Assembly (NCBI GenBank): GCA_002425185.1
Contig: DILT01000016.1
Span: 124,001-188,000, forward strand
Direction of reading: 5' to 3'
From: Flammeovirgaceae bacterium UBA5585
GTDB taxonomy: Bacteria; Bacteroidota; Bacteroidia; Cytophagales; Cyclobacteriaceae
DNA: 64,000 bases
A program made the position numbers and the translations under genes. Below, in pieces: positions 15,426 through 24,725 of the stretch. Each line of letters begins with the position of its first letter. Positions within the stretch are counted from its first letter, which is position 1. The notes beneath the pieces were generated by a model. The model made no database searches and was not told the DNA's origin. It saw only the letters and a list, made by a program, of their open reading frames with translations.

Positions 15426-17573
15426 TTATTCAGTTTTTGCAGTCTCCGGGCGTGGGGGTTTAGGAAGCAACGCTTTGCGGGAGAGTCTGAACTTACCCGT
15501 TTTTTTGTCTACTTCAACCAGTTTTACTTTTACTTCTTCCCCTACTTCCATTACACCGTCCATTGTCTCCAAACGCTCCCATTTAATTTCAGAAATGTGG
15601 AGCAGTCCGTCTTTGCCGGGCATAAATTCCACGAAGGCACCAAAGGGCATAATGGATTTAACCTTACCATCGTATACCTGACCGATTTCCGGTACGGCTA
15701 CAATAGCTTTTATTCGTCTTAAGGCAGCATCCATTACCTCTTTGCTGGTAGCAAATACGTTTACAATACCCTTGCCATTTACTTCTTCAATAACTACGGT
15801 TGCACCGGTTGTGTTTTGAATATCCTGAACAACTTTTCCACCAGGGCCTATTATGGCACCAATCATTTCCTTCTCGATCACCACCGTTTCAGCGCGTGGT
15901 GTATGCGGTTTAAGATCGGGTTTAGCAGCCGACAAGGTCTTCTTCATTTCGTTGAGAATGTGAAGTCTTCCTTCTTTAGCCTGAAGAAGGGCTTCTTTCA
16001 GAACATCGTAGGTAAGACCATCTACCTTTAAGTCCATCTGGCAGGCTGTCAATCCTTTTTCAGTGCCGGTGGTTTTAAAATCCATATCACCTAAGTGGTC
16101 TTCGTCACCAAGGATATCGGAAAGAATAGCATATTTACCAGTCGTGGAGTCTGAGATCATTCCCATGGCAATACCGGATACGGGGCCCTTTACTGGAATA
16201 CCGGAATCCATCAACGCCAATGAGCCCGCACAAACCGTAGCCATAGATGATGAACCGTTTGATTCAAGAATATCAGAGACTACACGAATCGTATAGGGAT
16301 TTTCGGTATCAGGGGGAATAACATATTTCAGTCCGCGTAACGCCAGGTTTCCATGTCCTACTTCCCTGCGTCCGGGCCCGCGGTTGGGCTTAACTTCGCC
16401 AGTTGAAAAACCAGGAAAGTTATAGTGGAGTATAAATTTGTTAGAGCCTTCAAACATGGCGCCATCCACCATCTGCTCATCTAATTTTGTTCCCAACGTT
16501 ACCGTGGTGAGGGATTGTGTTTCACCACGAGTAAAAAGCGCTGAACCATGGGCTGAAGGTAAGATATCAACTTCACTCCATATCGGTCTGATTTCCTTAG
16601 TATTACGGCCATCTAAACGAATTCCTTCATTCAATACCAGGTCACGCGCTGCTTTCTTTTCAATATCGTGGTAGTAGCGCTTCACCAGTGTTTTATCTAC
16701 GGTAGAGTCTTCTGGCAAGGCGGCCAGGTAGTCCTCAATAATTTGTGCAAATGCTTTACCGCGCTCCTTTTTATTTTTTATTTGCTGCTTGGCTACCGCG
16801 TAAACTTTATGATACAAAAGTTTATTCAACTCTTCACGAAGGGCTTCATCGTTCACTTCATGGCTGTAGGTGCGCTTCTCTGTTTTGCCCAGTTCTTTGG
16901 CGAGGTCCAATTGAACCTGGCATTGAATTTTAATGGCATCATGGGCAAGCTTCAGCGCTTCAAGCATATCATCTTCGCTTACTTCTTTCATTTCCCCTTC
17001 TACCATAAGAATATTTTCAAGGGAAGCCGCAACGATCAAGTCAATGTCAGCACGTTCTTTATCAGCTAGCGTTGGGTTAACAATAAATTTACCATCTACA
17101 CGGGCAACACGAACCTCTGAAATAGGTCCCCCCCACGGAATATCGGAAATGGATAATGCAGACGAGGCAGCAAAAGCCGCCAAAGAATCTGGCAAGGCAT
17201 TGGAATCCCCCGAGATAAGAAAAATGTTTACTTGTGTTTCAGCATGAAAATCGCTTGGGAAAAGTGGCCTTAGGGCTCTGTCTACCAACCGGCTAATCAA
17301 AATTTCATAATCCGAAAGTCTGCTTTCACGTTTCAGAAATCCCCCTGGTATTTTTCCGGTGGAGGCAAATTTCTCCTGGTAGTCTACCGACAGTGGCATA
17401 AAGTCAACGCCTTCATTGGCTTCCTCGCGTGATACTACGGTTGCCAGCAGCATGGTGTTTCCCATGCGTAATACCACAGAACCATCGGCCTGGCGGGCCA
17501 TTTTGCCCGTTTCGATGATGATCTCCCGTCCATCAGGGAGTTTACAGCTTTTTGATGTTACAGTTAGTGTCAT
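15426..17573 (-). CDS. pnp: Polyribonucleotide nucleotidyltransferase (PNPase)
   Basis: This is the 3'-5' phosphorolytic exoribonuclease of mRNA turnover, full length at 715 aa. Two RNase PH-like domains come first (the second with HYNFPGFSTGEV and GPGRREVGHG near 385-410), then a KH domain (MIGAIIGPGGKVVQDIQ) and a C-terminal S1 domain (DGKVKSIMPFGAFVEF to about 690). It acts as a cytosolic trimer. The gene follows rpsO with 102 bp and a terminator between; in many bacteria the two are co-transcribed and pnp is autoregulated through its leader, but no such structure can be proven here. Confidence 0.97.
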   Translation of the reverse strand: MTLTVTSKSCKLPDGREIIIETGKMARQADGSVVLRMGNTMLLATVVSREEANEGVDFMPLSVDYQEKFASTGKIPGGFLKRESRLSDYEILISRLVDRALRPLFPSDFHAETQVNIFLISGDSNALPDSLAAFAASSALSISDIPWGGPISEVRVARVDGKFIVNPTLADKERADIDLIVAASLENILMVEGEMKEVSEDDMLEALKLAHDAIKIQCQVQLDLAKELGKTEKRTYSHEVNDEALREELNKLLYHKVYAVAKQQIKNKKERGKAFAQIIEDYLAALPEDSTVDKTLVKRYYHDIEKKAARDLVLNEGIRLDGRNTKEIRPIWSEVDILPSAHGSALFTRGETQSLTTVTLGTKLDEQMVDGAMFEGSNKFILHYNFPGFSTGEVKPNRGPGRREVGHGNLALRGLKYVIPPDTENPYTIRVVSDILESNGSSSMATVCAGSLALMDSGIPVKGPVSGIAMGMISDSTTGKYAILSDILGDEDHLGDMDFKTTGTEKGLTACQMDLKVDGLTYDVLKEALLQAKEGRLHILNEMKKTLSAAKPDLKPHTPRAETVVIEKEMIGAIIGPGGKVVQDIQNTTGATVVIEEVNGKGIVNVFATSKEVMDAALRRIKAIVAVPEIGQVYDGKVKSIMPFGAFVEFMPGKDGLLHISEIKWERLETMDGVMEVGEEVKVKLVEVDKKTGKFRLSRKALLPKPPRPETAKTE

Positions 17574-17629
17574 ATAAATTAGGTTAATCCGTGCCGCGAT
17601 AACTGCAGGCAGGATATTGTTAAAAATGC

Positions 17630-17656
17630 AAAAAGGGAACCTTGATTCAGGTTCCC
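17630..17656 (-). terminator. Terminator downstream of rpsO
   Basis: Perfect 8-bp arms GGGAACCT (17635-17642) and AGGTTCCC (17649-17656) with a 6-nt loop are followed by five U in the minus direction. It may also attenuate read-through from rpsO into pnp. Confidence 0.85.
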
Positions 17657-17675
17657 TATCGTTGAATATTGTTTG

Positions 17676-17951
17676 TTATTTCCTCAGGTCTAGCTCTGCA
17701 AGAATAGACCGATAGCGGGTGATATCAGTGTTTTGCAGGTAGTTCAGAAGTCTTTTTCTCTTACCAACAAGCTTTAATAAGCCGTTTTGGGTTGAGAAAT
17801 CCTTCTTGTTTACCTTCAGGTGATTGGTTAAATGGTTGATTCTGTGGGTAAACAGGGCAATTTGTGACTCCGTTGAACCGGTGTCTTTGTCAGTCTTGGC
17901 AGCTCCGTGCTTCTTGAACAGCTCTTTTTTTGTTTCCGCGGTTAAATACAT
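17676..17951 (-). CDS. rpsO: 30S ribosomal protein S15
   Basis: The protein binds 16S rRNA helices 20-22 and nucleates the platform of the small subunit. At 91 residues it has the family length, with TGSTESQIALFTHRINHLT and the conserved C-terminal KRKRLLNYLQNTDITRYRSI block. It heads the rpsO-pnp pair and has its own consensus promoter 30 bp upstream. Confidence 0.97.
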   Translation of the reverse strand: MYLTAETKKELFKKHGAAKTDKDTGSTESQIALFTHRINHLTNHLKVNKKDFSTQNGLLKLVGKRKRLLNYLQNTDITRYRSILAELDLRK

Positions 17952-17980
17952 CTTGTGTTTTTACTCTTAGTTTCAGCCGG

Positions 17981-18013
17981 CAAAGATACGGTAATGAGGC
18001 TGAAATATCCAAA
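17981..18013 (-). promoter_or_regulatory. Bacteroidota-type promoter of rpsO
   Basis: On the minus strand TTTG (18013-18010) and TATCTTTG (17988-17981) are 21 nt apart, matching the -33/-7 consensus TTTG and TAnnTTTG. The start would lie about 25 nt before the rpsO ATG. Confidence 0.65.
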
Positions 18014-18022
18014 AATGGCCGA

Positions 18023-19768
18023 TTATTTTACTTTGGCCGTAAAATTCCTTTTGCCTATCCACCGGCTGACTTTGTCATAAACAACGCGGTAAAAATCAGC
18101 TTCAAAGAGCCGGGCATCAATACGGGCCTGACGCAAAAAAACGAGCCCGACCAAAAGAAGGATTACATCGGCAGCCCAAACCCCCACCTCAACGCTTACG
18201 ATACCTTGCTTGGCCCACTTTTCCCCTGTCATGGTTAACAGGTAGTACACAATAAAAAAGAATATTGAAACCAGGAACGGAACCCCAAGTCCACCCTTCT
18301 TGATAATGGCACCCAAAGGAGCGCCAATCAGAAACATGGCAACACAGGCCAGCGAACTTGCCAGAATCTTATGCCATTGAATTCGAAAAACCCGCTCATC
18401 GATAGTGTAGAATTCAAATGTACTGATAGCACCTGCCAACTGTGATTTTACAACCCTTGCTTTATTCACAGCAGAAGTATAGCCGCTCTTGGTCACTGGA
18501 AGAGCCAACAGGCTATCCACCTTTCCCTGGCGTGCTGAGTCGGTAAGGATTGGTTTCTTTGGTACTGCCAGTTCAATACGCTTTGATTCAATTGCATCCG
18601 GTTGATTCATTTTTATTTCCGACTTCCGTTGGCGCTTTTTCTGGAAAGGCTCACTTGGTTTTACAGCTCGGTTAGTTGAATTGATATCTGTCGGCTGGGG
18701 TTGACCAATCGAATCAAACGTGTTGGCTTCTACAGGTAATTCAATAGGTTCCGATAACTGCTCAGCCTGAAGTGCTGCAAGTTTCGACAACGAATCTCTT
18801 TTTAACTTGTATGCATTCAGTTCATTGGGCAGCGCTACCGAATCCTTTCGTGTAAGATAGTTGAAGAACGTTTTATACGATGCATAATGGCTGATCTCGT
18901 AATTCAACACTTCACGGTTTAGTGAGTCAAGGTCGTGATCAAGCTCGCTGAGGTTGCGCATGATTCTGTTTCCCTGAAACCATTTTTTATCCGTTCGCAC
19001 TAAACCAAACGAGGATAGATCAAATACGACCTGTGTTTTGGCAAACTTGCTTCTGCTCAGTGTTTCCGTTCCATAACTGGCTGTTTTACCAACAAAATCC
19101 TGACCGGCACTTGCCCCTTCGGTATAATTATAGCCATTAAACAACTCCAGCTTAAGATAACGTTCATTCAAGATCGTATACATCTTACCAGAATCTGCAA
19201 TGGTTACATCTTTATTTCCATCATGCTTCCGGTGATCATAAATGATCACATCTTTCAGGGTTATACCATCCGGGAATTTTTCATTCACCTTAATACTGAT
19301 GTCCGGAATACCATTGTAAAAGGTGCCCTCACGAAGATCAAGTGCTGGCTTCTTCTGCTTAATGTCATAGAGTAAGCTATAGGCTTCAAGTGCAGCCTTA
19401 GGAACCAGATTATTATTAATATAGAATGCACAACCTGTAAGTATGAGTACAAAAAAGAAGATGGGCTGAATGGTTCGAAGCAAAGAAATACCTGCGCTTT
19501 TGATTGCGGTTAACTCAAAATGCTCACCCAGTGCACCAAAAGTCATTAAAGATGATAGCAGCACGGCTAAAGGCAGCGCTACAGGGGTCATAAATACAGC
19601 AAAATAGAAAAGCAGCTGACCGATAACATCAAAGCCCAAACCTTTACCGATGATATCATCAAAGTATTTGAGCATGTGCTGCATCAACAGGATAAAAACC
19701 ACCACCAGAAAAGTGAGGATAAAGGGCCCCAGGAAGGATGACAGAACCAGCTTGTCGAGTTTTTTCAT
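18023..19768 (-). CDS. LptF/LptG (YjgP/YjgQ) family permease
   Basis: This is an inner-membrane permease of the lipopolysaccharide export system, which with LptB2 and LptC drives LPS towards the outer membrane. It has three N-terminal membrane segments (to about residue 120), a large periplasmic beta-jellyroll domain, and three C-terminal segments (from about 470: ASSLACVAMFLIGAPLGAII and later). At 581 residues it is much longer than enterobacterial LptF/G (about 360). The extra part is a polar, Pro/Gln/Lys-rich stretch at about 330-420, probably a disordered periplasmic linker. Whether it is LptF or LptG cannot be decided. The START-like gene lies 69 bp upstream. Confidence 0.88.
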   Translation of the reverse strand: MKKLDKLVLSSFLGPFILTFLVVVFILLMQHMLKYFDDIIGKGLGFDVIGQLLFYFAVFMTPVALPLAVLLSSLMTFGALGEHFELTAIKSAGISLLRTIQPIFFFVLILTGCAFYINNNLVPKAALEAYSLLYDIKQKKPALDLREGTFYNGIPDISIKVNEKFPDGITLKDVIIYDHRKHDGNKDVTIADSGKMYTILNERYLKLELFNGYNYTEGASAGQDFVGKTASYGTETLSRSKFAKTQVVFDLSSFGLVRTDKKWFQGNRIMRNLSELDHDLDSLNREVLNYEISHYASYKTFFNYLTRKDSVALPNELNAYKLKRDSLSKLAALQAEQLSEPIELPVEANTFDSIGQPQPTDINSTNRAVKPSEPFQKKRQRKSEIKMNQPDAIESKRIELAVPKKPILTDSARQGKVDSLLALPVTKSGYTSAVNKARVVKSQLAGAISTFEFYTIDERVFRIQWHKILASSLACVAMFLIGAPLGAIIKKGGLGVPFLVSIFFFIVYYLLTMTGEKWAKQGIVSVEVGVWAADVILLLVGLVFLRQARIDARLFEADFYRVVYDKVSRWIGKRNFTAKVK

Positions 19769-19837
19769 CAGGAATTAAGTGCCCCGAAAAGAATCAAATA
19801 ACACGCCAAAGATAATGGCTGAAGCATTAAGAAATGA

Positions 19838-20239
19838 TTATCCGCCTACGGTTTTTCGAAGGGATTCTACAAGACCATTCCATAGATCATTTAACTCACG
19901 CAAATCATCAAAGTCGGAATAATCTGTAACCTTTAAAAATACCGATTGGGTGAGTTCGTTAAACTCGAGGCGGAGTTCAAAATAAGCAGGATCCTTTTCG
20001 TCATCTTCATTCTCAGGTACAAATTCAAAACGGGCAAAATGATTTGTTCGGTATGAAACTAATCGGGCTTTATGCTCTTCGTGATCCCAGATGAAATTAT
20101 ATGTTTTATCAATGTTGTTAATGGTCACATTATCTGCAAACCACTCGGATAGTCCACTGGCCGTTTGGATATACGGATACAGCATCTTAATGGAAGCATG
20201 TATCTCGTAATCGGCTGTAAATAATTTCTTTTTTGCCAT
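19838..20239 (-). CDS. START-like domain protein
   Basis: This is a 133-residue cytosolic protein of the Bacteroidota START-like family (SRPBCC fold). It runs KKLFTADYEIHASIKMLYPY, then SGLSEWFADNV and FIWDHEEHKA, and ends in a long amphipathic helix (LNDLWNGLVESLRKTVGG). The fold forms a hydrophobic pocket for a lipid or other small ligand, and the position before an LPS-export permease makes a lipid link attractive but unproven. I take the second ATG (20239, MAKKKLF); the first one at 20248 adds MRI only. Confidence 0.82.
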   Translation of the reverse strand: MAKKKLFTADYEIHASIKMLYPYIQTASGLSEWFADNVTINNIDKTYNFIWDHEEHKARLVSYRTNHFARFEFVPENEDDEKDPAYFELRLEFNELTQSVFLKVTDYSDFDDLRELNDLWNGLVESLRKTVGG

Positions 20240-20299
20240 GATCCGCATAGGTGTTTGAATTTAGATTAATTTTTCCGCACGGACAAAATAAAAATCAGG

Positions 20300-20332
20300 T
20301 TTGGCAGAATAGCATCAATCTTTGTAAGTTTG
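20300..20332 (+). promoter_or_regulatory. Bacteroidota-type promoter for tRNA-Met
   Basis: TTTG (20300-20303) and TAAGTTTG (20325-20332) are 21 nt apart, matching the -33/-7 consensus. It would start a transcript about 90 nt upstream of tRNA-Met. Confidence 0.6.
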
Positions 20333-20430
20333 CGGGCTTTTAAACTACAGAAGTGTTGGTTTAAGACTGTTTGTAGGCAGAAAAGCACTGGTGGTCAAAG
20401 CGTAGGATTAATTTCCTCCTCAAAAATAAT

Positions 20431-20504
20431 GGCGCGGTAGCTCAGGTGGTTAGAGCGTTGGATTCATAACCCAAAGGTCGGGGGTTCAACTCCCCCCCGC
20501 GCTA
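20431..20504 (+). tRNA. tRNA-Met (anticodon CAT)
   Basis: The 74 nt fold as a cloverleaf: acceptor GGCGCGG/CCGCGCT with discriminator A, D arm GCTCAGGTGGTTAGAGC, anticodon loop TTCATAA, T arm GGGGG-TTCAACT-CCCCC. CCA is not encoded. A CAT anticodon can also be tRNA-Ile2 (lysidine-modified); the anticodon stem lacks the three G-C pairs of an initiator, so elongator Met is most likely. Confidence 0.92.
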
Positions 20505-20508
20505 CGAT

Positions 20509-20534
20509 TAAAGCAGCAGTCCGCTGCTTTTTTT
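20509..20534 (+). terminator. Terminator after tRNA-Met
   Basis: Stem AAGCAGC (20511-20517) / GCTGCTT (20523-20529) with a 5-nt loop, then a run of T. Confidence 0.85.
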
Positions 20535-20554
20535 ATGTACAAACTTACCGCAAC

Positions 20555-20590
20555 GCCCTGCGCTGATTTAGTATCGGTGCAGGGCTTTTT
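20555..20590 (+). terminator. Second hairpin terminator upstream of pgi
   Basis: GCCCTGC (20555-20561) pairs with GCAGGGC (20579-20585) across a 17-nt loop and is followed by TTTTT. A tandem terminator isolates pgi from the tRNA, or, if transcription starts between them, it would be a leader attenuator. Confidence 0.65.
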
Positions 20591-20622
20591 CGTTTTATAT
20601 TGCATGTCTTAATTCATATTAC

Positions 20623-22275
20623 ATGCTACCTATCGTAAACCCCACTGAAACACAAGCCTGGCGAAACCTGGAAATTCATTTTCTTTCTATGCAAGCCACG
20701 CATATGCACGATCTGTTTATTGAAGACCCCGACAGATTTAGAAAATTTCATCTTCAATTCAATGACATCCTGGTTGACTATTCCAAGAACATTATTTTGG
20801 ATGAAACTCTTCAACTTTTATTCAACCTGGCTCATGAAGTTGAATTAACGACCTCCATAGAAGCGATGTTTAAAGGGCTTAAGATTAATCAAACAGAAAA
20901 CCGACCGGTGCTTCATGTGGCCTTGCGAAACCGATCCAACGCACCGGTGCTTGTTGATGGTGTTGATGTAATGTCGGAAGTTAATCATGTGCTGGATCAA
21001 ATGAAGAATTTCGCGGTGGCATTACAGAGCGGGTCCTGGAAAGGCTACTCAGGTAAAACCATCACCGATATTGTAAACATCGGTATTGGTGGCTCTGATC
21101 TGGGTCCGTATATGGTTACCGAAGCGCTTCGCCCCTACTGGTCGACCATCACACCGCATTTTGTTTCTAATGTTGACGGAACCCATATCGCGGAAGTGTT
21201 GAAAAAAGTAAATCCTGAAACAACACTCTTCATTATTGCTTCCAAAACATTTACCACACAAGAAACCATGACCAATGCAGAATCGGCCAAACGATGGTTT
21301 ATGGAGAAAACTGGTGGCAAAGGTGCTGTTGACAAACATTTTGTTGCTGTTTCCACGAATCAAAAAGCTGTTACCGACTTCGGTATTGATCCCGCCAACA
21401 TGTTTGTATTCTGGGATTGGGTTGGTGGCCGGTATTCATTGTGGTCGTCAATAGGGCTATCCATCGCGTGTACGATTGGCTACGACAACTTTGTAAAATT
21501 ACTGGAAGGTGCCCACGAAATGGATAATCATTTCAGGACCGAGCCCTTCGAAAAAAATATCCCGGTTATACTGGCCCTGTTGGGAATTTGGTACAATAAT
21601 TTTTTTGGAGCCGCATCAGAAGCAATCCTGCCGTACGATCAATACCTCCATCGCTTTGCAGCCTATTTCCAACAAGGCAATATGGAGAGCAATGGAAAAT
21701 CAATAGACCGTTCCGGTCAGTCGGTAAATTATCAAACCGGACCAATCATTTGGGGTGAGCCCGGCACTAATGGACAACATGCATTCTATCAATTAATACA
21801 TCAGGGAACAAAACTAATTCCTTGCGATTTTATCGCGCCCATAAAAACACACAACGCTGTAGGTGACCACCACCATAAATTGCTCTCCAACTTCTTTGCG
21901 CAATCAGAGGCATTGATGCGCGGCAAAACACCGGAAGAAGTAGAAACAGAATTACGTGCGGCAGGATTCACCAACGAACAGATTAAATTCCATTTACCGT
22001 ACCGGGTGTTTGAAGGGAATAAACCAACCAACAGTATTTTAGTTGAGCAAATAACACCGCGTACATTAGGTAGCCTGATCGCTATGTATGAACATAAAAT
22101 ATTTGTTCAAGGTGCCATCTGGAACATCTTCAGTTTCGATCAGTGGGGTGTAGAACTTGGCAAAGCCCTGGCAAAGCGGATACTTACTGAATTGTCATCA
22201 ACAGAAGAAATTACATCACACGATGCCTCCACAAACGGCCTCATCAATCATTTCAAACGATTGAAATCCAGTTAA
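20623..22275 (+). CDS. pgi: Glucose-6-phosphate isomerase
   Basis: The enzyme interconverts glucose-6-phosphate and fructose-6-phosphate. At 550 aa it has the length of the classical long PGI. Signature 1 (WVGGRYSLWSSIGL, residues 266-279) and signature 2 in the C-terminal half (GAIWNIFSFDQWGVELGK) are both present, with the sugar-binding NIGIGGSDLGPYM near 145 and the catalytic loop RSGQSVNYQTG. Cytosolic. First gene of the pgi-pfkA-glk block; pfkA follows after 60 bp. Confidence 0.97.
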   Translation: MLPIVNPTETQAWRNLEIHFLSMQATHMHDLFIEDPDRFRKFHLQFNDILVDYSKNIILDETLQLLFNLAHEVELTTSIEAMFKGLKINQTENRPVLHVALRNRSNAPVLVDGVDVMSEVNHVLDQMKNFAVALQSGSWKGYSGKTITDIVNIGIGGSDLGPYMVTEALRPYWSTITPHFVSNVDGTHIAEVLKKVNPETTLFIIASKTFTTQETMTNAESAKRWFMEKTGGKGAVDKHFVAVSTNQKAVTDFGIDPANMFVFWDWVGGRYSLWSSIGLSIACTIGYDNFVKLLEGAHEMDNHFRTEPFEKNIPVILALLGIWYNNFFGAASEAILPYDQYLHRFAAYFQQGNMESNGKSIDRSGQSVNYQTGPIIWGEPGTNGQHAFYQLIHQGTKLIPCDFIAPIKTHNAVGDHHHKLLSNFFAQSEALMRGKTPEEVETELRAAGFTNEQIKFHLPYRVFEGNKPTNSILVEQITPRTLGSLIAMYEHKIFVQGAIWNIFSFDQWGVELGKALAKRILTELSSTEEITSHDASTNGLINHFKRLKSS

Positions 22276-22335
22276 GTCTGCTCACATGCAAAAAATCGCT
22301 TTGAACCATTATTTTTGAATGTTTTAGCATATTCA

Positions 22336-23319
22336 ATGTCATCATCTATTCAACGAATTGGCGTCTTCACCTCCGGAGGAGATGCACCTGGAATGAATGC
22401 CGCTATACGTGCAGTTGTGCGTACAGGAATTTTTCATAACAAAGAAGTTTACGGAATCATGCAGGGCTATGAAGGCATGATTGAGGGCGATGTAGTAAAA
22501 CTCGGAGCGCGCTCGGTGGGTAACATACTACAACGAGGCGGTACCATATTAAAGACTGCGCGCAGCGAAGAATTCAAAACAAAAGAGGGCAGAAAAAAGG
22601 CGTACGATGAATTGCGTAAAGTAGGTATCGATGCCTTAATTGCCATTGGTGGTGATGGAACGTTTACCGGTTTGCATGCGCTTTACCACGAATTTAAAAT
22701 GCCCTCGCTTTGTATTCCCGGTACTATTGATAATGACATAGCAGGAACGGACTATACAATTGGCTTTGACACGGCAACCAACACCGCGGTGGAAGCCATT
22801 GACAAAATCAGGGACACAGCCCTTTCGCATAACCGCTTATTTTTTATTGAAGTGATGGGGCGCAACTCAGGCTACATTGCCTTGTACAGTGGTGTGGCAG
22901 GTGGTGCAGGTGCCATTATTATTCCTGAAAGTGAAACTTCATTTGATAAGGTGTATGATTTATTAACGGCCGGTGAAATCACCAACAAGCGCTCAAACCT
23001 GGTAGTAATTGCGGAAGGTTCAAAAATTGGCGGAGCCAACGAAATTGCACGCAAAGTTGCTGAGCGTTCTTCGTACTTCGATATCAAAGTAACCATATTG
23101 GGTCATCTTCAACGTGGTGGATCGCCTACCTACTTTGATCGTGTGCTGGCCAGCCGAATGGGTGTTGCCGCAGTAGAAGGAATACTGGCAGGAGAAACCG
23201 ATGCCATGGTGGGCATACGCGACAATAAAATTGTTTTCAATCCTTTTGATGCGGTGATGAACAGGCCTCATGATATCGATCATGATATGCTGCGCATCGC
23301 TAAAATACTTTCCATATAA
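22336..23319 (+). CDS. pfkA: ATP-dependent 6-phosphofructokinase
   Basis: The enzyme phosphorylates fructose-6-phosphate, the committed step of glycolysis. Seen are the nucleotide-binding FTSGGDAPGMNAAIR near the N-terminus, GGDGTFTG, the catalytic PGTIDNDIAGTDYTIGFDTA (Asp in TIDND), and GHLQRGGSP of the C-terminal half. The GGDGT rather than GGDDT form marks the ATP-dependent type. ATG 22336 (MSSSIQRIGV, 327 aa) fits the family; an ATG at 22315 adds 7 residues. It lies between pgi and glucokinase. Confidence 0.96.
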   Translation: MSSSIQRIGVFTSGGDAPGMNAAIRAVVRTGIFHNKEVYGIMQGYEGMIEGDVVKLGARSVGNILQRGGTILKTARSEEFKTKEGRKKAYDELRKVGIDALIAIGGDGTFTGLHALYHEFKMPSLCIPGTIDNDIAGTDYTIGFDTATNTAVEAIDKIRDTALSHNRLFFIEVMGRNSGYIALYSGVAGGAGAIIIPESETSFDKVYDLLTAGEITNKRSNLVVIAEGSKIGGANEIARKVAERSSYFDIKVTILGHLQRGGSPTYFDRVLASRMGVAAVEGILAGETDAMVGIRDNKIVFNPFDAVMNRPHDIDHDMLRIAKILSI

Positions 23320-23330
23320 CACTGGAACAC

Positions 23331-24308
23331 ATGAAAGAAATTACCATCGGTATCGACATTGGAGGAACAAACACCAAGTTTGGCATCGTTGACCGTTCCG
23401 GCAATGTATTGTTTCAGGATCGTATTAAAACCCAGGAACATGAAGAAGTTTCTGATCTTGTAAACGACCTGGCGAAGGCCATAAAAGAATCTATAGCCAA
23501 CCTGGGTACTGATTACTCGTTAGTGGGTATTGGTGTTGGTGCGGCAAACGGCAACTATTACAAAGGCACTATTGAACATGCCACCAACCTGAAGTGGAAA
23601 GGAATTATTCCGTTGGCCGATATGCTTTCCAAACCCTTTGGTGTTCCCACATTGGTTACCAACGATGCCAATGCCGCAGCAGTTGGTGAAATGGTATATG
23701 GCGCAGCACGCAACATGAAAGATTTTGTTGTCATAACATTGGGTACGGGGCTAGGTAGTGGCTTTGTGTGCAATGGACAACTCATTAATGGCAAACACGG
23801 TATAGCCGGAGAACTTGGACATACTACTGTAAACTATGCAGGCCGGTATTGCAACTGCGGAAAACGAGGTTGCCTTGAAACCTATGTTTCCGCTACAGGT
23901 ATTAAGCGTTCGGTTTATAAGCTTCTTGCCGATCACCTTGAACCCAGCGAACTCCGCGGTATCAGCTTTGATAACCTAAACACAAAAATGATTACTGAAG
24001 CTGCTGTGCGCGGAGACATAGTTGCCCGCGAAGCGTTTGAATACACCGGCCGGATACTGGGAACCAAGCTGGCGGAAACTGTTGTGCATACCGACCCCGA
24101 AGCGATTTTCTTATTTGGCGGACTCTCCCTGGCGGGCGATCTGATCTTCAAGCCCACCATTAAGCACATGGAGGCTAACCTGATGCCCGTGTTTAGAGGA
24201 AAAGTTAAAATTCTTCCCTCCGGACTTCAAAACCAGGCAGCACCAATTTTAGGCGCAAGCAGTCTGGTGTGGAATTACCTGGAGGAAAAAGGAAAGGTTC
24301 ACGCCTGA
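23331..24308 (+). CDS. glk: ROK-family glucokinase
   Basis: This enzyme phosphorylates glucose with ATP. The 325 residues carry the N-terminal phosphate-binding GIDIGGTNTKFGI, the ROK zinc-binding motif CNCGKRGCLE (about 178-187) and the catalytic LVTNDANAAAVGE region. The position after pgi and pfkA, only 11 bp from pfkA, makes glucose the likely substrate, although ROK kinases of other hexoses look similar. Cytosolic. Confidence 0.9.
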   Translation: MKEITIGIDIGGTNTKFGIVDRSGNVLFQDRIKTQEHEEVSDLVNDLAKAIKESIANLGTDYSLVGIGVGAANGNYYKGTIEHATNLKWKGIIPLADMLSKPFGVPTLVTNDANAAAVGEMVYGAARNMKDFVVITLGTGLGSGFVCNGQLINGKHGIAGELGHTTVNYAGRYCNCGKRGCLETYVSATGIKRSVYKLLADHLEPSELRGISFDNLNTKMITEAAVRGDIVAREAFEYTGRILGTKLAETVVHTDPEAIFLFGGLSLAGDLIFKPTIKHMEANLMPVFRGKVKILPSGLQNQAAPILGASSLVWNYLEEKGKVHA

Positions 24309-24443
24309 TTGTTCTTCCCATATCCGTATTAATCTTTTTTACTTCATTTGGCGATATTCCATTGGCGAAAGAAGTATTTAGTGCTTACTTTCAACCATTC
24401 CATCGCTTTGTAAACTCTGTTGTGCTTTAAAGATATTTGATCT

Positions 24444-24713
24444 ATGATGCCTATCTATGCCATGCAACATCAGCAAGCCTTGAAAATGAACGGGGCTTTT
24501 ATCCGCATTGATGTACAGGATTTCCAGTACATCTTACGAAAAGCTGAAGGCTTGCTGGTGATCGAATCGAAAACAGGAATTTTTTCAAATACTTTCCTGT
24601 ACCTGACTTCCTACAAAGGTTTTATCTGCTATTGCAAATCAAAAGAACAGCTAGCTGTTTCAGGCAGCCATGAAAAAATAACTGCCACGCATGTAAGTCT
24701 CCCGCAAATGTAA
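24444..24713 (+). CDS. Hypothetical protein, 89 aa
   Basis: This is a small soluble protein that I do not recognise. After a variable head (MMPIYAMQHQQALKMNG) come predicted strands (AFIRIDVQDFQYILRKAEG, LLVIESKTG, FLYLTSYKGFICYC) that read as a compact beta-rich domain. It ends 12 bp before the Crp/Fnr gene and is probably co-transcribed with it, so a signalling or redox role is possible. The two ATG codons are adjacent; either could start. Confidence 0.6.
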   Translation: MMPIYAMQHQQALKMNGAFIRIDVQDFQYILRKAEGLLVIESKTGIFSNTFLYLTSYKGFICYCKSKEQLAVSGSHEKITATHVSLPQM

Positions 24714-24725
24714 ATACGTTCGACT

